DNA of 64,000 nt. It comes from Lantana camara (taxonomy: Eukaryota; Streptophyta; Magnoliopsida; Lamiales; Verbenaceae). Below the pieces are notes generated by a model, which was not told the origin of the DNA, did not search any database, and worked only from the letters and a program-made list of their open reading frames with translations. Each line of letters starts with the position of its first letter. Positions within the stretch are counted from its first letter, which is position 1. The stretch is from the NCBI GenBank assembly GCA_037501455.1, contig CM074857.1:30331001-30395000 (forward strand). Direction: 5' to 3'. Below, piece by piece: positions 11,387-21,817 of the stretch. The translations under genes were made by a program, and so were the position numbers.

Positions 11387-11794
11387 TTCTTTTAATACAT
11401 TTATTCATTCTTATATCGTTCCATTATACTCGACACAGAGCAAATGGCTTGTGGCAGGAGTTTTTGGTGCACTCATCCTTTGGAGGCACGACGCCGAAGC
11501 GTTATGCACTCATACTTTGATTATTGGAATGCAAACGACACTGCTTGGATTGTTGATTGACTAGTTCATATGCTTAAATGTTTGCTTATATTTGTTGGTA
11601 GGGGTGCCTTGGTTCGTTGGATGGTACATATATCGATGTAATTATTCGGCAAAAGGATCAACCTAAATTTCTTTTAATACGTTTATTCATTCTTATATCG
11701 TTCCATTATACTCGACACAGAGCAAGTGGCTTGTGGCAGGAGTTTTTGGTGCACTCATCCTTGGAGGCACGACGCCGAAGCGTTATGGGCTGCT
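11231..11794 (+). repeat. Tandem duplication, 282-bp unit, two copies
   Basis: TACTTTGATTATTGG begins at 11231 and again at 11513. Each unit contains the DGTYIDV transposase piece, an intron-like stretch, and the start of the LPPE-like exon. I count about four substitutions plus a one-base deletion (CATCCTTTGG in unit 1, CATCCTTGG in unit 2). The deletion breaks the phosphatase frame in the copy joined to the rest of the gene. Confidence 0.9.
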
Positions 11795-12863
11795 ATGGGT
11801 GTTGTTCTAAATGTTATACTCTCAATCACACTTAAGAAAGTATTCAATCAAGAAAGGCCTGGTTCTACACTAAGATCAGACCCTGGAATGCCTTCTTCCC
11901 ATGGACAGTCCATCTTTTACACACTTACATTTCTCAATTTTTCAAGTAAGACTGCCCAGCTCTTGAAATATTCATATTCCTCACCGTTAATCATTAACTT
12001 TTTATAAAGTTATGATGTTTTGTTGCTTGAAATATGTATGAACTTCTTTTTGTTATTCCAACTAGCAGAATATATGCCTGCATGTGTTCATTTTAATTTG
12101 CACCCAATACCATGTGGTACTCTAATTGCTACTGATGGCTTTACTATAGTAGAAGGATATGAAAACCATTGTCCCTGCCTAAAAACATAATAAGAAGCAA
12201 GACAGGGTCTTTTAATAATAATGAAAAAGTATTACGGGGTTTTGAGTGTCAAGTAGAAGTTTTAGAAGGGTGGTGAACGCAATTTACCCTCTAAAATCTA
12301 TCAATCAGTGCACATTGCTCCTAGATCTATTTCCTAATGGCAAAACTGCCATTTTACTCAAATGTTCACGTTTCCCCCTTGGAATAATGTTTTTGTTGTT
12401 TAAAAGTTTCTCCTTAATGTTGTACGGTATGTCGGTATCGCGTCTCTTTAACAATTTGATGCTTATTATTTGATGCAGTGATCGAGAGGTAAGGGATAAA
12501 TCCAGTGACAGTTACTTTAAGCGGACTAGTCTTTATGTGGATTATAAGTTTATAACTCAAGAACTACATTTTGCTCATCACATCCTGGATAGATTATGTT
12601 ATGATGCTGATTTGTTATTCTTTTCCATGTTTGCAGTCATGGCTACGGGTTTCCCAACAACTTCATACACTTAGCCAGGTTCTCGTGGTAGCTCTTCTCG
12701 GATTCTCTTTCTCCATTTATGGTTCTGGTTATGGAATTCTTTCGTATTAGATTCCTTTGTATCTCACTTGTGGGTTAGAATTCTGGTTGTTGTAGGTTCG
12801 ATTTCATTCTGCTTGGGTTTTATTCATTACGTTTATCGTTCATGGGTCGTGGAAAAAAGATGA
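11439..12863 (+). pseudogene. Chloroplast lipid phosphate phosphatase (LPPE-like) pseudogene
   Basis: Exon-like pieces match plant LPPE proteins, PAP2-family enzymes that remove phosphate from phosphatidic acid in plastids. 11721-11945 encodes SKWLVAGVFGALIL, then after a one-base deletion RHDAEALWAAMGVVLN, KVFNQERPG and PGMPSSHGQSIFYT; the last two hold the PAP2 phosphate-binding motifs. 12479-12542 encodes GINPVTVTLSGLVFM after an in-frame TAA. 12637-12863 encodes SWLRVSQQLHTLSQVLV and, after another frameshift, WNSFVLDSFVSHLWVRIL to a TGA stop. Introns with GT/AG borders are kept (acceptor ACACAG at 11720, donor GTAAGA at 11946, acceptor TTGCAG at 12636), so it came from genomic DNA, not a processed transcript. 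The plastid-targeting N-terminus is absent. A first, truncated copy of its first exon lies at 11439-11505. Confidence 0.8.
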
Positions 12864-12867
12864 TTAT

Positions 12868-13056
12868 AGGTATAATGTTTTAGATGACATATGCAGATAA
12901 TTTTACATCTACAAATATTTGTAATAGGATCTTGATTCATTTGTACCAATATTATGAATGAAATATACCTTTTGCATTCATTTCAAGAATTGTGGTATAC
13001 ATACTTTATAGTTGATACGCTTATAACAAACGTTTGTCATATCATCTAAAACATAA
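12868..13056. repeat. Possible short MITE-like inverted repeat
   Basis: ATGTTTTAGATGACATATG near 12876 is matched in inverted form by CATATCATCTAAAACAT near 13038, with one indel, enclosing about 160 AT-rich bases. It lies just after the LPPE-like stop. The target duplication would be TA or TAA and cannot be judged in this composition. Confidence 0.4.
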
Positions 13057-13202
13057 ATTGCTATTGCGGGGGCTATCTGTAATTTTTGTAATTGAGGCAA
13101 GCCTTTTGCAACTATCCTTTTAAATAAACAAGGATTTTGCCATAGCCAAACATGTATTTCTCATTCTGCCAAAGGAACAGAAACCACAACTTCAATGACA
13201 TG

Positions 13203-13470
13203 CTATCCTCCTGAAACATGAAGAATTGAATCAACATCTTCTTTTGAATTTACCAACTCCAAAACATCATATATCTCTTGGCACTCTGGATGAGACTTAT
13301 CACCAGAAACAAAGGCAGAAATATGATTCTTGATTTTTACCCATGACCATCTAGGTTCTTTGGTAACACCTTTCGATTTCAGCAGTTTCCTCACAGCTGC
13401 CGCTTCTCTCCATTTCCCTCTTGAAGCATAAATATTAGCCAACGTGATGTGGGTCCCAGCATAAATCTAT
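13203..13470 (-). pseudogene. C-terminal fragment of a PPR protein (E motif)
   Basis: On the minus strand the frame reads THITLANIYASRGKW, then AAAVRKLLKSKGVTKEP and WSWVKIKNHISAFVSGDKSHP, ending at a stop at 13203. This is the E/E+ tail of a plant PLS-class pentatricopeptide repeat protein, which normally binds organellar RNA. No PPR repeats lie upstream; the frame stops being recognisable at about 13470. The piece sits between the LPPE-like pseudogene and the putative right end of the Harbinger-like block, in opposite orientation to the phosphatase. It cannot function as it stands. Confidence 0.82.
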
Positions 13471-13700
13471 ATCCCCTACCTTATAACATAAGGGTGTTTT
13501 TGGAAACTTGAAAATTAGTATTACTTATCTGTGCAAAGACCAAACACAATATTAGGTCACACAGGCACTACTATGAGAATAATAAATGTTACCAAACACA
13601 ATATTAAGTGCTATTATATTTACCTAATTTTAGTTAATAAGACTGAATAATATTAAATGAAATTAACTTAACAAGCGTACCAAACGGTCTCCAACTGTAT

Positions 13701-14154
13701 CAAGAAAATTCAATGACAACAAATTTATCCAAAACAAATATTCATCAACGAAGCATCATCAACAACAATAACGACATAAACAACTACTGCTAGGGTCATG
13801 AACAACATAACAATTATAGCTACTAACAACAAACATTTATAATTTCTTTGCCCCTATAGTCTGACATTGTTTAAATTCAACGCCAAACACTTCGATCTAA
13901 CTTTGGCCTTCGTGGACCACTATACAAAGCTCCAATAAAGGTTTTTGTCTTGATGTCATTTCCCGACATTAAGGAGATTCTGACAGCTGAATTTGTAGGC
14001 CTTTATTCTCTCACATCATATCCTAATAACATGCATCATACAATGATCATTCAAAATCATTGAAATTTGGAAATTCTTGCATGCATTGTGGATCCCGATG
14101 TATGCACCCTTCATTAAAAAAATAAAAAAATATATTTTTTAATTTATTTTTGAA
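13701..14154. other. Intergenic; possible short coding relic on minus strand
   Basis: Mostly AT-rich. On the minus strand, about 13880-14010, a frame reads TNSAVRISLMSGNDIKTKTF and on to GPRRPKLDRSVW before a stop. This looks like protein, but I do not recognise it and it lacks a start. Confidence 0.25.
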
Positions 14155-15020
14155 TTGTTTTTCATTTTTTCATTAATTTTTTTAATAAAAAAAAGGGGAG
14201 GATGCATTTACCGAGGCCGACACCCCTTTGTATCCAAGAATTTCCCTACTGTCAAGGGATGCCATATATTTGTTTGCCCGATTGAACCACCATATCAACA
14301 TCAATCAAGATTTTTTTGTTGCATAAGCCATCACTCCTCACGTTCAAAGTCACGTGGACAAATATTTACTGAATCATCCATCGTTGTCACATCAATGAAG
14401 ATCTGCTTGCTGAAATCTTTATTCCACGCCCTTATGATAGTAGGATTAAATACATTTTACACTACCTATCCTCTCACGAACAATTCTATCCTTTCAAGCT
14501 TTTCAAGTTGTCATTTCTCACTAGCTTCGAAGTCAAAAGAGTTTTGGAACATTCCTCAAACCCCCTCAAGGCAAACTATCGTCCATTGTTGGTGGTCATC
14601 AATCCTTCACTTTTTTATCCTGTTTTTGTTTACCCTATTGATATGAAGTCAAAGCTTTCAAAGAAGAAGTCTCCCGCAAAAACGATTCTTGCTTTTGCAA
14701 CTTAATCAATGTCAACTTCAATCCAAGAGGACTAAGAGTTTAATAGAACTCCATTGGTTCTGGGATTGAGGAGAAGAAACCTCATATCATGGAAAAAAAT
14801 GAACTCCTTGGGCTTCCTCCCAAGGCCATTGCGCTCTTGGCAACAACCTTGTCATCTTCTTGTTCAGAATGGTTGAAGAGTAGAGTTGAACTAAAGGAGA
14901 GACCATCCAGTAAACTGCAAAAACGACATATGGACAAAAAGGCAAACATCAGGCTCCTCAAAGTGGGGTACGAAACTAAAGGGGTTGTTAAGGCGGGGCA
15001 TGGTGGCAACTGGTTATAGG
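14155..15020 (+). other. Unrecognised coding-like stretch, interrupted by a MITE
   Basis: Several overlapping open segments occur: 14155-14646, an uninterrupted run from about 14375 to 14705, and 14789-15019. None matches a family I know. The last ends at the insertion point of the MITE at 15021. The run from 14375 has no start codon upstream and shifting frames would be needed to join the pieces. It could be a decayed gene or chance. Confidence 0.2.
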
Positions 15021-15915
15021 CATGGTTCGCCGGAACGGCGAGATAACGGCCGGAACCGGCGTTCCGGAACCGGATCGGCCACTGCAATTCCACCTTGACG
15101 GGTGTGGAACGCCTGTGTATTGAATTGGCGGTGGAACGCCGCGAAATCAGCCAGAACGGCGTTCCACACTGTTTTCTCGGTCGGAATTGGAATGCAGCGG
15201 CGATTTCATGTCATGGAACGGCCAGAAAGACGGCTGCTTCACGAGAAAGACTGCTCCTTTGCGGGAGTGGACGAAGGAAACTAAGGGGATAGATTAGGTT
15301 TTCTTAATTTAATTAGAATGGGCTAAATATATTAGTATAACTAATGGACTATATTTTAGAATTATTGGTTTGCTTAGGTTTTAAAAGTTTGGGCTTGAGA
15401 TTAAATAGTCCAAAACTTAATATTGACTAACTAATATTTGGATTAAGTAAAATCAAATCAGACAAAAAAACCTAATGAATTATCTTTAATACTTTCTAAT
15501 AATATTTAATAAAATTAAATTATATGAGTACATCAACACTATAATTATGAATTTGTCCTTAATATTTTATGCTTCAACTTTTCAAAATTTTCTTGAAAAT
15601 ATTAATTTAAACTAAATGGGGATATTTTTATGATTGAATAATTTATTTTAGCAATCATTATATTGTAAATTTATTCTAAGTTTCTTCCCCTAGTTCATTA
15701 CATTTATTATTAGTAAATGATGTATTGTTATTTATCTGTCATAAATAATTTATGGTGTTGTATATATGATACTGAATGAATTTCTATTTGTATTGATATA
15801 TTAATCGTAAAAATACCCTCCGTTTCATGAATTACCGCGACCGTTCTGCGATATGACGCTGGAACTAGAACGATGCCCCCCGTTCAATTTCCCATGGCCG
15901 CAGTTGCGAACCATG
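15021..15915 (-). mobile_element. hAT-like MITE, CATGGTTCGC family, copy 2
   Basis: The ends are CATGGTTCGC at 15021 and GCGAACCATG ending at 15915, with flanks TTATAGG at 15014-15020 and 15917-15923 (7 of 8 expected bases). The body is the reverse complement of copy 1 at 7034-8262, so the two lie inverted about 6.8 kb apart. It is free of the nested MITE, which proves that the 397-bp piece in copy 1 is an insertion. It carries no transposase. Confidence 0.85.
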
Positions 15916-15923
15916 CTTATAGG

Positions 15924-16440
15924 TGGAGGTGAATACTAGATCGGGTAAGATTCATTGTGCTTTGAAAGAAGCATGCATTTCATAAAATAGCATGTCGAGG
16001 TGAAGAAGGTGGCTCCATACTGGGGGATAATTGATTGTTAGGGACCGGTACCGGATCATGAGAAGAGAAAAGATACTGATAGAAAAAAGATTGATATGAA
16101 GTTCACCTAAATTAGTGACGGAACCAGGATTTAATGTTATAGGAGATAAAAGATAATAGTATCAAAAAAATAAGGATATATTAAAAATATAAATACAAAA
16201 ATTAAAATATTTCAAAATTTAGGGGCGGGACCCATCACATACCCCCTGGCTCCATCACTCACCTAGACTAGGATCCTTAGTTAATGGACCAATGGCAAAC
16301 TCTTCCATCATTTAACTTCTAATTGATTAAAATACACCAAATTTCAATCAAATTGTAATCTTTGTTCATAATAGTACTTATATCAACGTTTCTACCACCT
16401 AAGATGCGCCATACAAGGAGAAAAAACTTGTCTTCCCCCA
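15924..16440. repeat. Intergenic with relic bounded by GTGACGGAACCAGGATTT
   Basis: About 16113-16260 reads GTGACGGAACCAGGATTT at one side and CCCTGGCTCCATCACT at the other, an inverted-end relic of about 150 bp. A related end lies in the second intron of the WAT1-like gene (AAATCCTGGCTCCGTCTCTG near 21380). No gene is seen. Confidence 0.45.
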
Positions 16441-16448
16441 CTTATCAC

Positions 16449-17247
16449 TAGGGCTGTAAATGGATATTCGAAAATCCGATATCCGTCTGCATCCGAATTC
16501 GTTTACAGAGGATAATATCTCAAGAGGATATTATCCGTATTCGATTATAGACATCCGAATTATAAGCGGATAAGGATATGGTAATAAGGCATCCGATCCG
16601 TTTAACATCCGATCCGTTTCATTATCCGTTAGATATATCCGTTATCCGATTTATCCGTAATCCGTATCCGATAAATAATGTATTATATTAAAATATATAC
16701 ACAAAACTGTGTATGTATGATAGATTATTAGTATTAAGTAAATTTTTTAGCGCATTTATTAAAGAAAAACCTTAGGTTTTATTAGTAACTATATGTTCAC
16801 GTCAATATTCATATAGAGATAATATAATTAACATATATTATGTTATTAATAAAAGTGTTATATTTCAAATTAATTATATGATAAAATTTATAATTTCACC
16901 ACATTTATACATTCGCTAAAACATAAAAATGATCTATATAGGTATACTTATTATTTCTCTATTCGTCTAAAATATATATATTCAAAGCTAAATAATTTAT
17001 CTATAAATGAATAGTTGATAATCTGATTAAAAGTTCGAAGTTATATAAATAAATAATTTATGTCAGATTTTAATAGTTGAAAATCCGATTAAAATCCGAA
17101 TCCGTCCGAATCCGCCTTGTATCCGTATAAAAAGGATATTATCCGAATTCGATTTAAAAGGATATTATCCGTATCCGTCCGAATCATAAACGGATAAGGA
17201 TATGGTAATCATACATCCGATCCGTTTATTATCCGTTTACACCCCTA
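16449..17247 (+). mobile_element. hAT MITE, TAGGGCTGTAAA family, copy A
   Basis: The inverted ends are TAGGGCTGTAAATGGATA and, read inward from the right, TAGGGGTGTAAACGGATA. The flanks are a perfect 8-bp duplication, CTTATCAC, at 16441-16448 and 17248-17255. The body is full of ATCCGAT/ATCCGTT subterminal motifs and codes for nothing. TAGGG ends plus an 8-bp target define a non-autonomous hAT element. Confidence 0.93.
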
Positions 17248-17376
17248 CTTATCACATTATATCCTCCATCAATTTACATATATTACTTATTTTTCTCTTT
17301 ACGTATACAAAATTACAATCTCAATACGCGCTAATTTATCTATGCACTTTTGGGCTATATGCTTATTTCCTGCAGC

Positions 17377-18185
17377 TAGGGCTGTAAATGGATATTCGAA
17401 AATCCGATATCCGTCTGCATCCGAATTCGTTTACAGAGGACATTATCCGAATCCGTCTCAAGAGGATATTATCCGTATTCGATTATAGACATCCGAATTA
17501 TAAGCGGATAAGGATATGGTAATAAGGCATCCGATCCGTTTAACATCCGATCCGTTTCATTATCCGTTAGATATATCCGTTATCCGATTTATCCGTAATC
17601 CGTATCCGATAAATAATGTATTATATTAAAATATATACACAAAACTGTGTATGTATGATAGATTATTAGTATTAAGTAAATTTTTTAGCGCATTTATTAA
17701 AGAAAAACCTTAGGTTTTATTAGTAACTATATGTTCACGTCAATATTCATATAGAGATAATATAATTAACATATATTATGTTATTAATAAAAGTATTATA
17801 TTTCAAATTAATTATATGATAAAATTTATAATTTCACCACAATTATACATTCGCTAAAACATAAAAATGATCTATATAGATATACTTATTATTTCTCTAT
17901 TCGTCTAAAATATATATATTCAAAGCTAAATAATTTATCTATAAATGAATAGTTGATAATCTGATTAAAAGTTCGAAGTTATATAAATAAATAATTTATG
18001 TCAGATTTTAATAGTTGAAAATCCGATTAAAATCCGAATCCGTCCGAATCCGCCTTGTATCCGTATAAAAAGGATATTATCCGAATTCGATTTAAAAGGA
18101 TATTATCCGTATCCGTCCGAATCATAAACGGATAAGGATATGGTAATCATACATCCGATCCGTTTATTATCCATTTACACCCCTA
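17377..18185 (+). mobile_element. hAT MITE, TAGGGCTGTAAA family, copy B
   Basis: It has the same ends and orientation as copy A, with its own perfect 8-bp duplication CCTGCAGC at 17369-17376 and 18186-18193. It differs from copy A by a 10-bp indel near 17437 and about four substitutions. Only 129 bp separate the copies. Separate target duplications show two insertions, not a tandem duplication. Confidence 0.93.
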
Positions 18186-18439
18186 CCTGCAGCTAATTTC
18201 CCTTGGGCGTCTCACAGTGCGATGCGGCATAACACATGCCAATTCTTTGGCTCCAACTGCGCATTCCCAACAGCCCCAATTTAATTGCGTACAAGCTGCT
18301 TCATTTCTGCACCGCTGGACATGCTTCATTTGCGCACTTGATTTTTCCTTGGACATGCTAATCATGGATTTGCAGTTTTATTGATCATGTAGCAGCCTAC
18401 GATTGCAATATCTTGTCTGCGGCTTTTTCTTTTCTTGTT

Positions 18440-18700
18440 TTATGGCTTTCTTGTTTTTAGTAAAACGCTTGTTCGGTTGCCTATTGTACTCTTTCCCTTT
18501 GGGGGGTTTTGTCCCATTTGGGTTTTCCCCTTGAAGGGCTTTAATGAGGCAATTAGGTCCGGATTGGGTGCGCTAGGGCCTCTTCTTTTAGCTTTGCAAG
18601 CATATCGTTCATTGTTGCTTGCTCCTTGCTGTACTTGTACAGTTGTTCCTTCGCATTGATATAAAATTCTTTTTACCTTAAAAAAAATTAATAATAATAA
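18440..18700 (+). mobile_element. Probable 5'-truncated LINE tail
   Basis: The stretch reads like a plant LINE 3' end: GTACTCTTTCCCTTTGGGGGG, TTTTAATGAGGCAATTAGG, CTGTACTTGTACAGTTGTTC, ATATAAAATTC and then TTACCTTAAAAAAAATTAAT with an AAT-repeat tail at 18680-18710. No reverse transcriptase is present, as expected for a short 5'-truncated copy. The family match is from memory of such tails. Confidence 0.5.
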
Positions 18701-18827
18701 TAATAATACTATATCTAACACCACTACCAAATAGTATAATTTAGTCGTCTATCGTTGTGCTAACATATCCATTACAATGAGGGGTAATTTTTGGGGGGTA
18801 CTATAAATTAATGAGAGACAATTAATT

Positions 18828-21817
18828 TCATGAAGTATTTTGCCTCTCATTCTTCTGCTCCTCGAGATCTGGTATTGTAGTAATGCCCTCAATTCGGGCT
18901 TCCTCCATTTGATGATCCAACTGTATTCGGGCCCTAATTTGAACTTCTTTATTTTTACCCCAAAGGAAACTGTACAGCCCGACCACCAGTAATCCAGCAC
19001 CCAAAACACTGTTTCACAAGCAAAAAATTAAAAGAGTGCAACAGAAACTATTAAAAAATTGAAGAAATTGAAAATAGAAAATTATGTTAACCTTCCCCAA
19101 TGAAGAGTCTCCTTGAGGAAAAGGGCCGAGAAGACAGCTGCTATGATCACTGCTAAAGGCCCGAACATTGCAGCAAAAACGGGCCCTTTCTTCTCAATTA
19201 CCCAAAATTGCAGCCAATAAGTTATCCCCGTCACAGCAACGCCCTGCATGCATTTCCATTAATAGAAAGAGGGTTTGATTTAGAAGTTAAGACCAAAGTT
19301 TCATCAGATACATAATTACTTCTCCCGTTTTCTTGTGTGAAATTCTGTTCGGCCCGCCAGTGCAAGTATGTGATCTTTGGTTAAGCTAGCATTGCTAGCA
19401 TTGAACCTTTATGAATTTCTTCTGTCATTACTATCTTAGCTTGTAACTTATTAATTGTTGGTTGCCTTGCAATCCTTGCGTAATGAGAAATTCATGAGTA
19501 CTAATTTTAGTTCAAATGTGATTTGATCGAATCAGTATAACAAGATGGATAATGCTTTATAATTGTTGTATGTATGATTGATGTTAAGTTCAAATAAAGT
19601 AACTAATCAATTATAATAAATATAATACAATTGTCCGAATGATTAGTTTGATTTGATTGAGGGAAATTTTCGATATTAATCACTTCTAAGTTCTATAAGT
19701 AAACAAAAACTAACATGCATTAATTACCTTAGACTTAATGAAGAAAAGAAAGGAAAAGGAATATATGTAGAGAGAGAAGGGATAAAAAAGAGACGAGGAG
19801 AGAGAAACATACACAATAGGCTACAGAAAAAAGATTAATATTCCATCCAAGCTTCCAGGAGGTTATATTCCTCTCCACTGCTGCAGCATAAATCGTTGCT
19901 GATAGGCAGCTGAAGCCACTTTGTAGAATTGTCAGCCGATATGTCCCTGGATATTTTTCCAGAAGTGGAGCCTATATATATATATATATATATCAAAACA
20001 TATGTAAGAAAATCAGAAATTAATTAACTAATTAAAAGAAAATCATAAATTAATTAACATAGACACAAAATGAATTGAAACCTGCATGGTTAGCCACAAG
20101 GCGAAAAGAACTTGTGCAGAAATTGAGAAAAAGGAACCCTTAATCCATTCTCTTTTTGTGAGAGTCTTTTGAGAAGAATTATGATGGTTTGAGGCTCCAA
20201 ACAATGGAGGACCTTTGTAGAATGTAAATGCCATAGCTCCTGACAGACCAATTAGGCTGCCTAACACCTTCGCCATTCCATGCCATTCTCTTATTGGTAG
20301 TCTCTCGATCCTTGATGTTTCGATTAAGAAAACAAAAGATTATTAATAAATATTATTTTTTGTGAATCTTTGCTTAAATATGAAATTTCATTTCCATATT
20401 TCATCATTATTCTATCCCATTTTCCTATACAAATACCAAATTTCTTATTTTCTGATTCCATCCCTACGTGCGTATGTGTGCCCCGAGATTAATTGGGGGT
20501 GAATTTTATCCATTCAGTTTGGTGTATTATTTATCTTGGTGTTAAGAATCAATAAATACAAGTTGCCCCCTCACATTTTACTTTTACTTAATAGAAATAT
20601 TTACATTTGACTATCCTATATTTAGACCTAATTACAACGTAATCCATCATTATCAGAAAATTATATTTTAATACCTAACTTTGAGAACCATTTGTGATCC
20701 CTAGGATTCCGTTATGTCATTCCAAAAATACCCTTGATTTGTTATTAATTTCGTAATTCGTTGGGATCGTTTTGTTTATATTTGTAAACTTTAGGGATGA
20801 TTTTGTAATTTTGGTCATACATTCGATGTAACACTCATAAAACCGTAAGGGGTTTAAGTGTACTTTTATAAATTCTGTTAACGGACCTCAGACCAAACAA
20901 GATTTATAGAGATTAAAATATAATTCCAATAATGATGGACTGCGTTATAATAAAGTCTAAATGCAGGATAGTAAGATGTAAAGCGCATTTAACATTATAG
21001 ATATAAGATGAAATGTACCTCTAATTAATTTACCTGAAAGAAACTGCCATGATAAAGACCAGAACAGGAACTATACTTAGAATGGCCGTACCAAATGTTG
21101 CTGAAATATACTTCAATGCAATTAAGTTCATGTTCATGGACAAGGCCAACCTACGTCGAAGCAAAACTCGTAAGTTGTAATAATTTAAACATATATATAT
21201 ATCAGTAGGATTCTCCCCTTAAAAAGCTTCAATTGTTACCCGCTAAATTTTGATTTTCTTTTAAATTTGTATATATATTTTGGAAAATTTATATTTTCAC
21301 TCTCCCCAAAATTAAAATTTCGTCCCCTTAATTTAGTAAATTTTAATTTTCGCCCCCCTCCCCCCTATAAAATCCTGGCTCCGTCTCTGTGCATAGATAT
21401 TCATTTCTCCAAACATACTTGACAATTATGAAAGATTAACTAAAACATACCCATATGAAGAAATGAAGAAAATCTTACACAGTCCAATCCATGTAATAGA
21501 AGGAGACCCTTTGCTGCACATATATATATATATATAAATCACAAAAGATTAAACATGATTAACAATTAATGGTTGTATACATACATATAATTCTAATTTT
21601 CAGAAAAATATAATCAAGAACACAAGGAAACTACGTAATTCAACCTTCGGAAGAAGAAAGCGAATGGAAGAAGGGAGAAAGTGGCAAACGCCTGTCTATA
21701 TACGACAAAAATGGAAGGTTTCATCCCACATGACATGGCTGCCTTTGACAACATATACAAGCCTGCATAGCTGCACTGTATAATTATCACTGCAACGTAA
21801 AGCTTTAGTTTCTCCAT
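18828..21817 (-). CDS. WAT1-related (EamA/MtN21-type) membrane transporter, seven exons
   Basis: Intact gene on the minus strand. Exons: 21645-21817, 21451-21513, 21034-21150, 20082-20310, 19813-19971, 19092-19243 and 18828-19008. All introns are GT-AG and every junction keeps the frame, giving 357 residues from the ATG at 21817 to TGA at 18828-18830. The family has about 350-400 residues, so it is full length. Marks are [20 protein letters not shown] at the N-terminus, the [20 protein letters not shown] segment, and the second EamA half with [18 protein letters not shown] and [17 protein letters not shown]. Ten membrane helices are expected; the tail is short, acidic and cytosolic. Relatives move amino acids or auxin across plasma or vacuole membranes; the substrate here is unknown. 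Intron 3 holds a Mutator-like MITE. It is the only gene here free of lesions. Confidence 0.93.
20592..20984. mobile_element. Mutator-like MITE copy 2, in intron 3 of the WAT1-like gene
   Basis: It aligns over its whole length with copies at 7227-7623 and 35244-35694, including TTACATTTGACTATCCTATA at one end, TCCGTTATGTCATTCCAAAA inside, and AATGATGGACTGCGTTATAA near the other end. It lies inside a 723-bp intron, away from the splice sites, and the gene frame is intact. Confidence 0.85.

Larger units (their letters stand above)
9950..13700 (+). mobile_element. Possible PIF/Harbinger element carrying gene fragments
   Basis: The block contains a broken PIF/Harbinger transposase, an LPPE-like pseudogene and a PPR tail. 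Sequence near the left edge (GAGTTTGGTTGGGCTATT, about 9948) and, inverted, near the right edge (ACCGTTTGGTACGCTTGTT, about 13695) share a GTTTGGT core typical of Tourist/Harbinger ends. Both edges also hold TTAATATT near a GTTTGGT. The terminal match is short and no clean TTA/TAA duplication was found, so the single-element reading is inference. Confidence 0.35.

Noticed and set aside
14155..14646. 163-codon plus-strand frame
   Set aside because: It starts in a poly-T/poly-A stretch, matches nothing recognised and overlaps other frames. It is kept only as an unrecognised stretch.
18440..18730. 96-codon minus-strand frame
   Set aside because: It overlaps a LINE-like 3' tail with an A-rich end, and its leucine/valine-rich start comes from the AAT repeat.
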